Shown piece by piece: positions 35,451-44,398 of a DNA stretch of 61,092 bases. The stretch comes from an uncultured Roseobacter sp. GTDB lineage: Bacteria; Pseudomonadota; Alphaproteobacteria; Rhodobacterales; Rhodobacteraceae. How positions within the stretch are numbered: position 1 is the stretch's first letter; each line of letters starts with the position of its first letter. Location of the stretch: the NCBI RefSeq assembly GCF_947493125.1, contig NZ_CANLQB010000016.1, positions 1 through 61,092 of the forward strand, read 5' to 3'. Under the pieces are notes generated by a model, which had not been told where the DNA came from, did not search any database, and saw only the letters and a list, made by a program, of their open reading frames with translations. Position numbers and translations under genes: made by a program.

Positions 35451-36049
35451 TGGTAGGTGGGCCTCTGTTTCAGAACAAGAGTATCGCTGTGTTCTGTGGT
35501 TCAGCGTCCGGGAACCATTACGATTATCAATCCGACGCTTTCGACACCGGTCGCGCGCTGGCAAGCGCCGGTCACAGGATCGTGTACGGTGGCGGACATG
35601 TGGGGCTAATGGGGGCATTGGCGGACGGGTGCATTGACGCTCGCGGACACATCACCGGTGTTATGCCACGCGCGCTTGTCGATCGCGAAATCGCTCACAA
35701 GGGTCTGAGCGAGTTGCGCATCGTCGCGGACATGCATGAACGCAAGGCGGACATGGCAGATCGCGCGGATGCATTCGTTGTCCTGCCCGGCGGTAGCGGC
35801 ACATTGGAGGAGTTCTTCGAGCAATGGACATGGGGCCAGATCGGGTATCATGAGAAGCCTATCGGGTTGCTGAATCTGAGCGGCTACTTTGATCCGCTCC
35901 TAACCATGCTCGACCAAATGGTTCATTGCGGGTTCCTTTCAAAGCCGCACCGGGAAATGCTTCTCGATGGTTCAAATGTCAGCGCGCTTCTGGAGGGTTT
36001 TGCTTGTTACAATCACCCTCCCGTCAAAGGTTACAACAGCAATAGGTAA
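35447..36049 (+). CDS. LOG-family protein (TIGR00730, nucleotide 5'-monophosphate phosphoribohydrolase type)
   Basis: 200 residues. The N-terminal IAVFCGSASG, then IVYGGGHVGLMGALADG and the signature LPGGSGTLEEFFEQWTWGQIGYH identify the LOG (LONELY GUY) family. These enzymes release the base from nucleoside monophosphates; many bacterial members have been named lysine decarboxylases in error. The ATG overlaps the ridA stop (ATGA). Divergence from the GlxA-type regulator suggests shared control. Confidence 0.9.
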   Translation: MMVGGPLFQNKSIAVFCGSASGNHYDYQSDAFDTGRALASAGHRIVYGGGHVGLMGALADGCIDARGHITGVMPRALVDREIAHKGLSELRIVADMHERKADMADRADAFVVLPGGSGTLEEFFEQWTWGQIGYHEKPIGLLNLSGYFDPLLTMLDQMVHCGFLSKPHREMLLDGSNVSALLEGFACYNHPPVKGYNSNR

Positions 36050-36222
36050 GGGAGGTTATCAGCCACACTGGGGAAATGGTCGAGGCCGCCGTCAGGAGGC
36101 GGGGGCTTGTGCGCTGTGGCGTAGTCCAGTTGGTTGGCTGTTTCAGGATGACCTGTCTGCGGGCAGTCTGAAGGCCACCCGCCGATAAGCCCTGTGTTTG
36201 CTAAATGGAGCTTCTCGCAGTG

Positions 36223-36720
36223 TTACGGCATCAGTTGAGACCACACTACTCCCGCACAATAGATTCCAATGCCAAAGGACAGATGTGCAAGCAGGCTCCG
36301 TTGCCTTGCAACCCATGGCGATGGGACCTTCGAGGCAGCAACCCCAAATCCAAAAGCAGGCTGCATGATAAAGAACGGAGCGGAGAGGCTCAGCAGACCG
36401 ATCACAAGTGGATTCAGCAAGTCCGGGGCGATGAACCAGTCAGCTCCCATCAGGGCGAGCATCAGGAAGACAAAGAAAATACCGATACCGTAGTGAGCCA
36501 GCCAACCAATGGCCCGTTCATGGCGTCGGGGCGGCGATTGCAAAATCGTGTTGTGAAAGAATTGACCCCTCGAAAGGCCAATAATCCACCTTCCAACAAG
36601 GGCGTAGTTCAAGCTCGGTATCTTGAACAAACGCCATTGAAGCCACGCAACGGCATCCATGAACGCTGTTGCCCCGATGCCGATGACAAACACAGCAACT
36701 GCCGCTTCGATCGAATTCAT
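36223..36720 (-). CDS. DUF2938 membrane protein
   Basis: 165 residues with four hydrophobic helices (AAVAVFVIGIGATAFMDAV, GIGIFFVFLMLALMG, LVIGLLSLSAPFFIM and a C-terminal one). The length, the GRWIIGLSRGQFFH segment and the F-x-x-P-AFGFGVAASK region match DUF2938. The function is unknown. A MerR-type promoter precedes it (36761-36793), and the adjacent MerR regulator probably switches it on. Confidence 0.75.
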   Translation of the reverse strand: MNSIEAAVAVFVIGIGATAFMDAVAWLQWRLFKIPSLNYALVGRWIIGLSRGQFFHNTILQSPPRRHERAIGWLAHYGIGIFFVFLMLALMGADWFIAPDLLNPLVIGLLSLSAPFFIMQPAFGFGVAASKVPSPWVARQRSLLAHLSFGIGIYCAGVVWSQLMP

Positions 36721-36760
36721 AACACATCCCTTTTTCTTGCCCCAAACGGCGACGGGGCAT

Positions 36761-36793
36761 AGGTTGCCATTTCAAGCCGACTTGAGGTCAAGT
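36761..36793 (-). promoter_or_regulatory. MerR-type promoter/operator for DUF2938 gene
   Basis: Read leftward: TTGACC (36791-36786), a 19-base spacer containing TCAAG-TCGG-CTTGA, then CAACCT (36766-36761). A 19-base spacer with a central dyad is typical of promoters activated by MerR proteins. The same TTGACCTCAA-N5-(C/G)TTGAA pattern recurs at 37297. The perfect inverted repeat ACTTGA-GG-TCAAGT (36780-36793) abuts the MerR start codon. Confidence 0.6.
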
Positions 36794-37207
36794 ATGAAAA
36801 CCATCGATATTGCTGAACTCTCGCATCGAACCGGGCTGCCTGCATCAACCCTGCGGTACTACGAGGAGCGGTCCTTGATCAGCTCGATAGGGCGCAAAGG
36901 TCTTCGGCGGTTGTTCGACGCGACTGTCTTCCAGCGCCTTGCTCTCATAGCTCTTGGGCGGTCTGCGAGTTTTTCCCTGTCAGAGATTGAAGCATTTTTC
37001 TCATCTGATGGTTCAGCCTCCATCGACCGCAAATTGCTGCATAAGAAAGCTGCGGAGATTGATCACCAAATACAGATGCTGCAACAAGTCCGAGATGGGC
37101 TGCTGCATGTTGCAGAATGCCCAGAACCAAGCCACTTGGAGTGTCCCAGATTTCAAAAAATGATGCGTATCGCCGCAAAGAAACAAGCGCGCGCGGCACG
37201 GCGTTGA
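36794..37207 (+). CDS. MerR-family transcriptional regulator
   Basis: The ATG at 36794 follows GAGG by eight bases, giving 137 residues. The N-terminus TIDIAELSHRTGLPASTLRYYEERSLIS is the MerR winged helix, followed by a dimerisation helix. The C-terminal tail CPEPSHLECPRFQKMMR has two cysteines separated by seven residues that could bind a metal or sense redox state. It lies between two promoters with matching MerR-type operators, one divergent (DUF2938) and one 90 bases downstream (epimerase). Confidence 0.85.
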   Translation: MKTIDIAELSHRTGLPASTLRYYEERSLISSIGRKGLRRLFDATVFQRLALIALGRSASFSLSEIEAFFSSDGSASIDRKLLHKKAAEIDHQIQMLQQVRDGLLHVAECPEPSHLECPRFQKMMRIAAKKQARAARR

Positions 37208-37296
37208 CCATTTTACACGTGTTCCCATAGCCGTTGCCGTTCAATTTTGATTGATGCTGCGGTGGGTACAAAAGTCCCCTTTTGCGACATCGGTGC

Positions 37297-37327
37297 TTGA
37301 CCTCAACCTTGGTTGAAGTTGTAGGCA
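37297..37327 (+). promoter_or_regulatory. MerR-type promoter/operator for epimerase-like gene
   Basis: TTGACC (37297-37302), a 19-base spacer, then TAGGCA (37322-37327). The spacer is centred on ACCTCAACC-TT-GGTTGAAGT (37300-37319), a nearly perfect dyad (one mismatch). The pattern matches the DUF2938 promoter, so both are likely targets of the MerR regulator at 36794. Confidence 0.65.
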
Positions 37328-37358
37328 TTCGTTTTGCAGGCAGCGGGGAGGATGAGCA

Positions 37359-38255
37359 GTGCAGGTATTTGTCTTGGGTGGCACAGGAACGATTGGAACG
37401 GCTGTTGTGGCGGAACTGGTGCGCCGAAACCACAAGGTCTTGGCTTTGAGCCGTTCGGAAAAGTCTGACGATCTGCTTACCTCTGCCGGGGTGAAACCAT
37501 TCAGAGGCGATCTTTCCGACCCGGATCATTGGGCAGATGTGGCTGTTTCATCCGACGCGATCATTCAGGCTGCAGCAACGTTTGATGAAGATATGGGAGA
37601 TGTGGACGCCGAGGCCATGAAAGCCGTGATTCATGCATCTGAAACCCGGAACGAACCGACGCGGCTGATCTATACTGGGGGATGCTGGCTCTACGGTGAA
37701 ACCGGTGACGAAATAGCAGTTGAAGACCGACCATTTGATCCGCTGCCTTTATTCTCTTGGATGGTGACGCACGCGCAATTATTGCTCGCCGCGCCTGGGC
37801 TGCGCACGGCGGTCGTCCATCCGGCAATGGTCTATGATATGCGTGATGGTGGGGTTTTCGATCGCTTTTTATCAGCAGCAAAGGCTGGGCAATCCATTGA
37901 AATCTGGGGGAGTGCGGCTACGCGCTGGCCCCTGATCGAAAGCCGTGACTTGGCCCGAGCCTATTGCGACCTTGTCGAACGCTCTGACCTTGTAGGGTAT
38001 TTCAATGCGGCTGCCGAAGAAGGTGTCGCCGTAGGCAGGATCGCTTCCGTGATCTCCAAAGCCTATGGGTCTCCAACAAAAAATATCACTCGTTCGGTGG
38101 CAGAGGCCGTGAGGGAGCACGGTGGGTGGGCGAAAGGCCCGACCCTTGATCAACACATGTCGGCGCGGAAGTTGCAGTCAGCTGTCGGCTGGCAACCGCA
38201 GGTCACTGACTTCGCCGAAGCAACCTCCCGGTGGATAGCGGACCGTCAGCCCTGA
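37359..38255 (+). CDS. NAD-dependent epimerase/dehydratase-family protein
   Basis: The GTG at 37359 has GGGAGG seven bases upstream. The 298 residues start QVFVLGGTGTIGTAVVAEL, the extended-SDR dinucleotide loop, and contain LIYTGGCWLYGETGD and PAMVYDMRDGGVFDRFL. The usual Y-x-x-x-K pair is not obvious, so it may be a non-catalytic or atypical member. It is driven by a MerR-type promoter and probably shares its regulator with the DUF2938 gene. Confidence 0.8.
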   Translation: MQVFVLGGTGTIGTAVVAELVRRNHKVLALSRSEKSDDLLTSAGVKPFRGDLSDPDHWADVAVSSDAIIQAAATFDEDMGDVDAEAMKAVIHASETRNEPTRLIYTGGCWLYGETGDEIAVEDRPFDPLPLFSWMVTHAQLLLAAPGLRTAVVHPAMVYDMRDGGVFDRFLSAAKAGQSIEIWGSAATRWPLIESRDLARAYCDLVERSDLVGYFNAAAEEGVAVGRIASVISKAYGSPTKNITRSVAEAVREHGGWAKGPTLDQHMSARKLQSAVGWQPQVTDFAEATSRWIADRQP

Positions 38256-38359
38256 TCTGTGTAAGGCAGTGTTAATCCAGCTTTGTGGCTGCTGTCAGCG
38301 CAAGAGCGCGTGCCTGTCACCGTCTTCCAGAATATGCGCCTTTGACGAGAATGCCGGAT

Positions 38360-39247
38360 CTAATCATCCCCCGAAAGGCCTTCCGAAGTCTTCCGCAGCC
38401 AGTCGGAGAGCAATACCGCACCATCGCTCTTGCTCCCCGTTGATGGCGTCAACAGACCGTAGACTGTGCCATCAGCGTGGAACCCGTGCGGTGCGTGCAG
38501 CCGCCCACTTGTCACATCGTCAATGGAAACGACCCGCGGCGACAGCCCAACTCCCAAACCGCCACAGGCCGCTTCTATCATCAGAAAGTGATGGTCCAGC
38601 ATGCGCGTCTCCCTTGGGCGCGGGATATGAGGATGTTCCGCCAACCATCGCGACCATGCGTCTGGGCGTGTCCTGCTGGCCAGGGCAATGTAGCGGCCTG
38701 CCGCAAAGTCTTCCGTCAGAGGAGGAGCATGCACGGGGCCCACCCGCTCCTCCCACAGTGTCTGTGCTGACCAGCCTTGGGGAATGGGGAAATCAAGCCG
38801 TCTGATGGCAAGCATGTTGTGCTTTGTCCGTCCGCTGAGTGCGCCGCCACCAACGGACAGATGAACAGCAATCGACGGGTTTGCGTCCTGAAACTGGCTG
38901 AGCCGGGGGATCAGCCAGCGCATCGCGACCGATCGCTCACAGGATAAAAGGATGTCACTCTCAGGCGCTGCTTCACTTTCGCGGATAAAGCCGATTGTCC
39001 TGAGAAGATCGTCAAAGCTGCGCCTGCAGGCGTCGCGCAGATGATTCCCGGCTTGGGTCATCTCCAACCCGCGTCCTGCCCGACGGAACAATGGCGCGCC
39101 GACGTAGTCCGCCAGACGGGCGTTGCGTCTGCTGATCGCAGCATGGGTCAGCGCCAGTTCGTCCGCAGCCGCACGAACGGATCCAAGTCGCGCTGTCGCT
39201 TCGAAAGCACGCAAGTCATCGAGATTGGGAAGGTCAGACTGTTTCAT
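38360..39247 (-). CDS. LysR-family transcriptional regulator
   Basis: The ATG at 39247 gives 295 residues, beginning KQSDLPNLDDLRAFEATARLGSVRAAADELALTHAAISRRNARL, a GcvA-like winged helix. It is divergent from the sugar-acid kinase gene (85 bases between starts), so it is the likely regulator of the kinase/PdxA2 operon. The effector domain is complete. Confidence 0.9.
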   Translation of the reverse strand: MKQSDLPNLDDLRAFEATARLGSVRAAADELALTHAAISRRNARLADYVGAPLFRRAGRGLEMTQAGNHLRDACRRSFDDLLRTIGFIRESEAAPESDILLSCERSVAMRWLIPRLSQFQDANPSIAVHLSVGGGALSGRTKHNMLAIRRLDFPIPQGWSAQTLWEERVGPVHAPPLTEDFAAGRYIALASRTRPDAWSRWLAEHPHIPRPRETRMLDHHFLMIEAACGGLGVGLSPRVVSIDDVTSGRLHAPHGFHADGTVYGLLTPSTGSKSDGAVLLSDWLRKTSEGLSGDD

Positions 39248-39331
39248 TGGTGATCTAGTATCACCGATAAATGTGCGAAACCATTGCTTGTGAGAATGGA
39301 TTTCCAGCTTCATCGTAAGAGCATGTCACGA

Positions 39332-40372
39332 ATGAACACAATCTCCGTCGCAATTATCGCAGACGATTTGAGCAGCGCCGCAGATGCCGCCGCGCCATTT
39401 CTCCCAAAGGGTCTCACCGCACGAGTGGGCCGGAAGCTGGTGCCGTTGGAGCCGTCTGATGTTGTCGCCGTCGACGTCGGATCAAGGTCTATGCCTGAGC
39501 CCGACGCCGCAAGCGCCGTTCGGGTTGCAACGGCGGCGCTGAACAGAGCGCAGATCGTGTTCAAGACCGTGGATTCGACATTGCGCGGTCATGCAAAGGC
39601 GGAGATTTCCGCCGCATTTGAAGCATCGGGGCGGTCCCGTTTGATATTCGCCCCGGCCTTTCCGGCGGCGGGTCGCGTTACGGTCAATGGTATCCAGTAT
39701 GTAGACAGCACGCCCGTTCACCTGTCTCACTATCGCAAGGATCCAGTAAACCCGGTCTCTACCTCGCGTCTATCAGACCTGCTGCCTGCCAACGCGACGC
39801 AAGCCATCGTTTTTGATGCGCAGTCCCAAGAAGACTTGAACAGGCAGGTGCGCGAATTCTCAGAACCGGAAACGGCCCTTTGGGTCGGCTCTCCCGGTTT
39901 GGCGCTGGCCCTTGCGGCCCGAATTGGGCGACCGGGTAGACGCGTTTCTATGTCGAGAGCATCGGGGCAGTGTCTTGTCGTTGTGGGCAGTGCCAATCCG
40001 GTCAGCCACCGACAAGCGGCAAAGCTTAATAGTAACGCGACCGTCGTTCTAAAAGCACCAGAGAAGCGCCTCGCTAATCATGACCGTGTCTTATCCGATC
40101 TAGCTGACAAGGCTGTTGTAGCTCTTCGAAGCGGGCGTTTTGGTGCGCTTTTGGCCACCGGTGGCGATACGATGGACGCGATCCTGGACCGCATTGGCGC
40201 ACCCTCGTTCAAACTCTGTGGAGAGTTCGCACCCGGCTGTCCGGTTGGGCAGGCTGAAATTGACGGGCGTACTCTTTTGATCGGCATGAAGGCGGGAGGG
40301 TTCGGCGACGAAGACACGCTGCGACAGGCCGTCGATACTCTGACACCGCGAAAACAGGACCAAGCGTCATGA
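39332..40372 (+). CDS. Four-carbon acid sugar kinase family protein (DUF1537)
   Basis: The ATG at 39332 leads straight into SVAIIADDLSSAADAAAPF, the start of the DUF1537 kinase fold; ATGs at 39323 and 39296 are alternatives. Further family blocks are VFKTVDSTLRGHAKAEI, IFAPAFPAAGRVTVNGIQYV and the C-terminal LLATGGDTMDAILDRIG nucleotide site. DtnK-type members phosphorylate D-threonate or erythronate at the 4-position, and PdxA2 then oxidises the product. The gene overlaps pdxA2 by four bases, exactly as in that pathway. Confidence 0.85.
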   Translation: MNTISVAIIADDLSSAADAAAPFLPKGLTARVGRKLVPLEPSDVVAVDVGSRSMPEPDAASAVRVATAALNRAQIVFKTVDSTLRGHAKAEISAAFEASGRSRLIFAPAFPAAGRVTVNGIQYVDSTPVHLSHYRKDPVNPVSTSRLSDLLPANATQAIVFDAQSQEDLNRQVREFSEPETALWVGSPGLALALAARIGRPGRRVSMSRASGQCLVVVGSANPVSHRQAAKLNSNATVVLKAPEKRLANHDRVLSDLADKAVVALRSGRFGALLATGGDTMDAILDRIGAPSFKLCGEFAPGCPVGQAEIDGRTLLIGMKAGGFGDEDTLRQAVDTLTPRKQDQAS

Positions 40373-40811
40373 ACAATTCCTCCCCCCTTGTGATCACCAT
40401 GGGCGATCCCTCAGGCATTGGCCCGGAAATCGTGGTCAAAGCCTTGGTGGCCGACCGGCCTCGTAGGTGTGTTGTGATCGGGTGCGCTGACGTCATCCGG
40501 GCGAGCACAGAGCGGTTTGCGCCCAACCTGAAGGTATCTGTTCTGTCTGCAATTGAAGACGCGACAGGACAGCCTGATCGCGTCGAGGTGCTGGATATCG
40601 GCGACATGGGGTCTTTCCGCTGCGGTGAGGTCAGCGCGGCAAGTGGACGCGCAGCGTTCGAAGCGATCCGCGACGGAATCGCCTACGCGAGAAGCGGTCA
40701 GGCAGCGGGTCTGGTAACGGCACCGATCCACAAAGAGGCGCTCGCAGCAGCGGGGATAGCCTATCCCGGTCACACCGAAATCCTGGCGGATCTGGTCGAT
40801 GCACACCGTGT
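40369..40811 (+). pseudogene. pdxA2: PdxA/PdxA2-family dehydrogenase, 3' part lost at transposon
   Basis: About 147 residues of a 4-phospho-acid dehydrogenase: VITMGDPSGIGPEIVVKAL at the N-terminus, SAASGRAAFEAIRDGIAYA, LVTAPIHKEALAAAGI and YPGHTEILADL. Full-length members have about 330 residues. The native frame stops inside codon 148, where the transposon end begins at 40812; translation would run on for 30 foreign codons. Coupling to the DUF1537 kinase marks it as the PdxA2 branch (D-threonate/erythronate use), not vitamin B6 synthesis. The rest of the gene is not found on the other side of the transposon. Confidence 0.85.
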
Positions 40812-40829
40812 TGTCACTTGGCACTTAAT
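40812..40829 (+). repeat. Left terminal inverted repeat of the Tni transposon
   Basis: TGTCACTTGGCACTTAAT, identical as reverse complement to 44380-44397. It begins in codon 148 of pdxA2. Confidence 0.85.
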
Positions 40830-40893
40830 TGTGAGATTGCGGCGGTTCTCGATGGGTTGGGCACTCAATTTGAGATCACACGTGTCTCCAGTC

Positions 40894-41739
40894 TCAAATT
40901 AACTGCATCTGGCGGGGACCTGGTAGCCCGAACGCCGGGTTGATCAAATGGTCGGTTTCTTCGATGAACCGGTTTCTGTTGTGTCCGAAGGTATGCGCTT
41001 GAAGCATTTGCAGCATCTCCGGGCCGGCGCGCTCCACAATGGCGACACCTGCCAAAAGCGCCGGTCGGATATGGAGCGGCAAGATGGGATGCTTGGGCGA
41101 GAACGATCCCTCCTTGGCGATGACGTCATCGAGGTCCGGGATTACGACACCAAGAACTCGATAGCGCCAGAGTTCGGCGTTGCGTGGGAATGGACAGGGC
41201 ACCCGGCGCATCAGCAGAAGGCGGGCAAGTTCCAGCGGACGTGTCCAGGTCTGAATGCCGCGTTCTGCATCATCGTCGAGCAGCTTCTCTCCACGAAGTG
41301 CGGCGGCATGATATTGGTCGAACGGATGGCTGTGGTCGCCTTGAGCTATGTCTTGGAATGGGCGGCAGCAATGCGGACAAGTGATCCGCCATCCCTGCAT
41401 GTCACTACGCAGGATTGGTCCTGGATCGGAGGGGCCCGATTTGCAGTTGGAGCATCGCTGTAGCGGTTCTTTCGAGATAAACCGATGCACGGAGCTCTGG
41501 ACGTTGGCAAACGTCATCCGGAGCACGGTCTTGGCATCTGTCGAGAACATCTCTGCCAGACGGTTGGCCTGGTCCCGGCTCAGTGTTCGGTCGGCTACAT
41601 GAAGCGAGACGGCTTCAGGCAGGCAATGGCGCAGCATCGTCAGGGACGGAACGCCGTAGAAAGCTGCGTGGCGGACGATCGAGGACGAGAAGAGTTCACC
41701 CGCAACCGGCGGCAGGACGACAGGAATACGCCCGTTCAT
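40894..41739 (-). CDS. tniQ: TniQ-family transposition protein
   Basis: 281 residues. The N-terminus GELFSSSIVRHAAFYGVP is typical of TniQ, and the zinc-binding cysteines are in RCSNCKSG and ITCPHCC. TniQ/TnsD-like proteins help choose the target site together with TniB. The ATG overlaps the stop of the tniB frame (ATGA). This is the only gene of the transposon without an obvious inactivating lesion. Confidence 0.85.
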   Translation of the reverse strand: MNGRIPVVLPPVAGELFSSSIVRHAAFYGVPSLTMLRHCLPEAVSLHVADRTLSRDQANRLAEMFSTDAKTVLRMTFANVQSSVHRFISKEPLQRCSNCKSGPSDPGPILRSDMQGWRITCPHCCRPFQDIAQGDHSHPFDQYHAAALRGEKLLDDDAERGIQTWTRPLELARLLLMRRVPCPFPRNAELWRYRVLGVVIPDLDDVIAKEGSFSPKHPILPLHIRPALLAGVAIVERAGPEMLQMLQAHTFGHNRNRFIEETDHLINPAFGLPGPRQMQLI

Positions 41740-42618
41740 GCATAGACCGCTTCCACATCGAAGTTCGGCGCCCAGGTCTCGACAGCGCTGTCCGTGATGC
41801 GTTCGCTGCCCTCCACGACGGCTTCGATCGCGAGGCTGCCCAACATGTGGAAGATGTTGGCTGTGATGCCGTCCGTGATCTACAGAATGCGGCGCAGCGA
41901 CTTCGGGGTCAGTACCGAGGGGCGATGAAGCGGCGTGTTGCGCAGGATCGATGTCACGAGGGTTTCAAAGTCCTCGTTTGCCGCCCATCGGCTCAAGGTG
42001 AACTGCTCGAACCGACGCGCGAGTTGGACATCGCCGCCAATGGCCTCCCGTGCGTCGTTGACGCCAAAACAGACCAGCGAGATCTGAAGGCGATTGCTGA
42101 GAAAGCGCAGGGTGTTCAGGACGATGCGCTGCTCCCGGTAGGTTCCGGCAAGGATGTTGTGGACCTCATCGATCACCAGCACCTGCACACCGATCGCCTC
42201 CATGATCCGCAGGGCTGCCTGTTCCATTTGCGTGATATCGGCGCGGGGCGACTGTGGCGCGCCGAGAAGGGTGAGAAGTTCACCGTAGAAACTGCGCTCA
42301 CCGGGGCGGCTCACCATTTCCATGGCAAGGACCGGTGTCGTCAGCGCCCCTGTCGATGGATCGAACTTCGGCGGATGCTGATCCCGGAACCGCTTCATAA
42401 TCATTGTCTTGCCCATACCACTATCGCCGTAGATCGCGATCGAGGGCATGCGGGTCCCTCGTGGGTGATCGAGCAGCGCGTCCAGTTGCGTTGAGCGCTT
42501 GCTTGGCGCGTGGGTAGAGGACCCATCGGCATGATCGCATGGCACGAATGCGTGCCGCCTGTGGTTCAGCAAGCAGTGCCGCTGCGCCGGCGGTCAGGTG
42601 AGGGGTCGTGTCGGTCAT
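41736..42618 (-). pseudogene. tniB: TniB AAA+ ATPase, frameshifted and with a premature TAG
   Basis: The family N-terminus starts at the ATG at 42618 (GGAG upstream; TPHLTAGAAALLAEPQAARI). Near 42484-42492 the frame shifts by one extra base (AACGCAACTGGACG), after which the ATPase continues in another frame: AIYGDSGMGKTMIMKRF (Walker A) and VLVIDEVHNILAG (Walker B). TAG at 41880-41882 stops it after LTPKSLRRIL. The same frame then encodes the family C-terminus (ITDGITANIFHMLGSLAIEA...) for 47 codons to the TGA that overlaps tniQ. Both lesions would prevent a normal protein. Confidence 0.85.
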
Positions 42619-42636
42619 GGTCGCTCCAGCTTAGGT

Positions 42637-44238
42637 TCAATCCTCAACAAACGGGACCGGCTTGCTGGTGTCGATACCGCGGAGCATTCCCTGTTCGCGC
42701 TCATCCGATCGCTTTCGTGACAGACCGCGTTTTGCCGCCGTCTTCTTCTTGGTCGCTGCTGCGACAAGCTCTCGCTGCTCTAGAACGGTCCTGACGATGG
42801 CGCGCGTCCCGACCTCCCGGCGACCCTTTTACTTTAGGGCACGGCGAGCAGTCACCGCCTCGTGCAGCGTGACCTGCGGCAATGTCAGGTCGGCATATCG
42901 CGCCTCGACGAAGTTCCCCGAGGGCCGACGCACAAATACCCGCGACATGTCGCGGAGATCGTATTTGACGAGCAGGCGCCGTTTGGTCCGTCCCACATCT
43001 GCGCTCAGCGCAGCCGACCAGTAGCGCAGGCCGAAGAGATGAATGCCAGTCGGTCGCAACGTCCGCTCCTGTTCCGGAAGGAAGGTGAGCCAGAACCGCA
43101 GCCGATCCTCCGGCAGTCGGAGAGGAATCTCACCTTCGTGTTCCTGCCAGACTGCGAGTGGCGGACGGCTCAGGGTGCTGTGGATCGACTGATGATAGGC
43201 GCCGACGATGTCGAGCGCGATGTACTGTTCAAGCTCTCGCAACGTCAGGGCGGCGTGGCGTTTCGGGTCGTAGTCACCCAGATCCTGTTCGTTGCTGAAC
43301 GTCGTCCCAGGTAAGAGATGCAACCGTCCCATCTGTGTGCCGATCAGCCGTTCGATATGACCGCCGAACCGCGGCGTGCCCGGCGGCCGCCAGTCAATGG
43401 CGATGCCCGCATCTTAACATCCGCGCTTGAAAGCCCGGCTGCGGAAATCCGCGCCATTGTCGACGTGAACCCTGTCAGGAAGACCGGCGACGGGCCACGG
43501 CTCCACAATATCGCGTTCTTTCAGCCAGGCGGACTTGTCGAAGACGAAATGCAGCAGGCAGAGGCTGGTCGACAGTCGGGACGGGGCGTCCATGGCGAGA
43601 TAGAACCCTGTCACCATGCGGCTGTGGACATCCATCGCCAGCGTCAACCACGGTCGTCCCAACGGCTCCCGCGTTTCCTCGTCGACGACAAAGACGTCGG
43701 CTCTCGTATGGTCGATCTGCACCACTTCCAAGGGGCGGGCAGGCCGGAAGGTACCGGGAACGGCCGTGACCGCCTTCTCGATCTTGTGCTCGCCCCGTCG
43801 TCGGGCGCGCTTGCGAAGTTCGACATCCTCGAGCCGCGCCACGATCGTGCGCCGATGTGGCGGCTTCAGGCCGGCGGACAGGCAGTCAGCGTGCACATCC
43901 CGCACCAGTTGCGAAGTCGATGGCCGAGTTTTTTTGAGGTAGTGCTTGTTGATCGCCGCGTGGATGATCTCCTCGCGTGCCGGGTCCAGCGTCCGATGGC
44001 CGACGGGTCGTCCGCGCTTTCTCTCCACCAACGACGCGACAGTCCCGCCCTCGCGAAACAGCTTGATCAGCCGAAAGACGGATGCCCGACTGAGATCAAG
44101 CTCGTCAGCGAGGCGTGCAATGTTGGCGGCGGAATTCCGACCGGAGTTGTCCTTCAGAAATCTTCGGATCGCATCGGCGCGACCTGACGCCTCGTTCCAG
44201 AGGTCTTCGTCGATGTCGTCGGACAAGGGATCGGTCAT
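42637..44238 (-). pseudogene. tniA: TniA DDE transposase with two in-frame TAA codons
   Basis: From the ATG at 44238 the frame encodes helix-turn-helix modules (SAANIARLADELDLSRASVFRLI) and the RNase-H-like catalytic core (VVQIDHTRADVFVVDEE and RVHVDNGADFRSRAF with the first two Asp). It meets TAA at 43414-43416 just after RAFKRGC. The same frame goes on with DAGIAIDWRPPGTPRFGGHI and the remaining catalytic and Mu-like C-terminal parts to a second TAA at 42829-42831, then on to the native TGA at 42637. Both stops look like single-base changes of GAA. The catalytic Glu region lies after the first stop. Confidence 0.85.
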
Positions 44239-44379
44239 GGCGGTTCGGCACCGAATGGGGTTCGGAGCGACAGTCTCAGTTAAAGTGCCAAGCGATAAGT
44301 AAAAATCTCAGTTTAACTGCCCAGTCTCAAATTAGGTGCCAGCACAACCTGCTGAAAAGACTAAATGTGCAGTCGCATG

Positions 44380-44397
44380 ATTAAGTGCCAAGTGACA
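44380..44397 (-). repeat. Right terminal inverted repeat of the Tni transposon
   Basis: Reverse complement of the left end (TGTCACTTGGCACTTAAT). The adjoining host sequence is the truncated SDR gene. Confidence 0.85.
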
Positions 44398-44398
44398 G

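Larger units (their letters stand above)
40812..44397. mobile_element. TniA/TniB/TniQ transposon (Tn7/Tn5053-like), degenerate
   Basis: 3586 bases bounded by 18-bp identical terminal inverted repeats (TGTCACTTGGCACTTAAT). Several related internal sites lie at each end (for instance around 40857, 44274, 44310 and 44329), as expected for multiple TniA-binding sites. All three genes are read leftward: tniA, tniB, tniQ. There is no resolvase or passenger gene. The five bases on each side differ (CGTGT and GAAGG), so no target duplication survives. The two flanks belong to different genes, both truncated. Confidence 0.85.

Noticed and set aside
40812-44397. CRISPR-associated or Tn7-type targeting transposon
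   Set aside because: There is TniQ but no cas gene, no CRISPR repeat and no TnsD-type second TniQ; the element is a simple tniABQ transposon.
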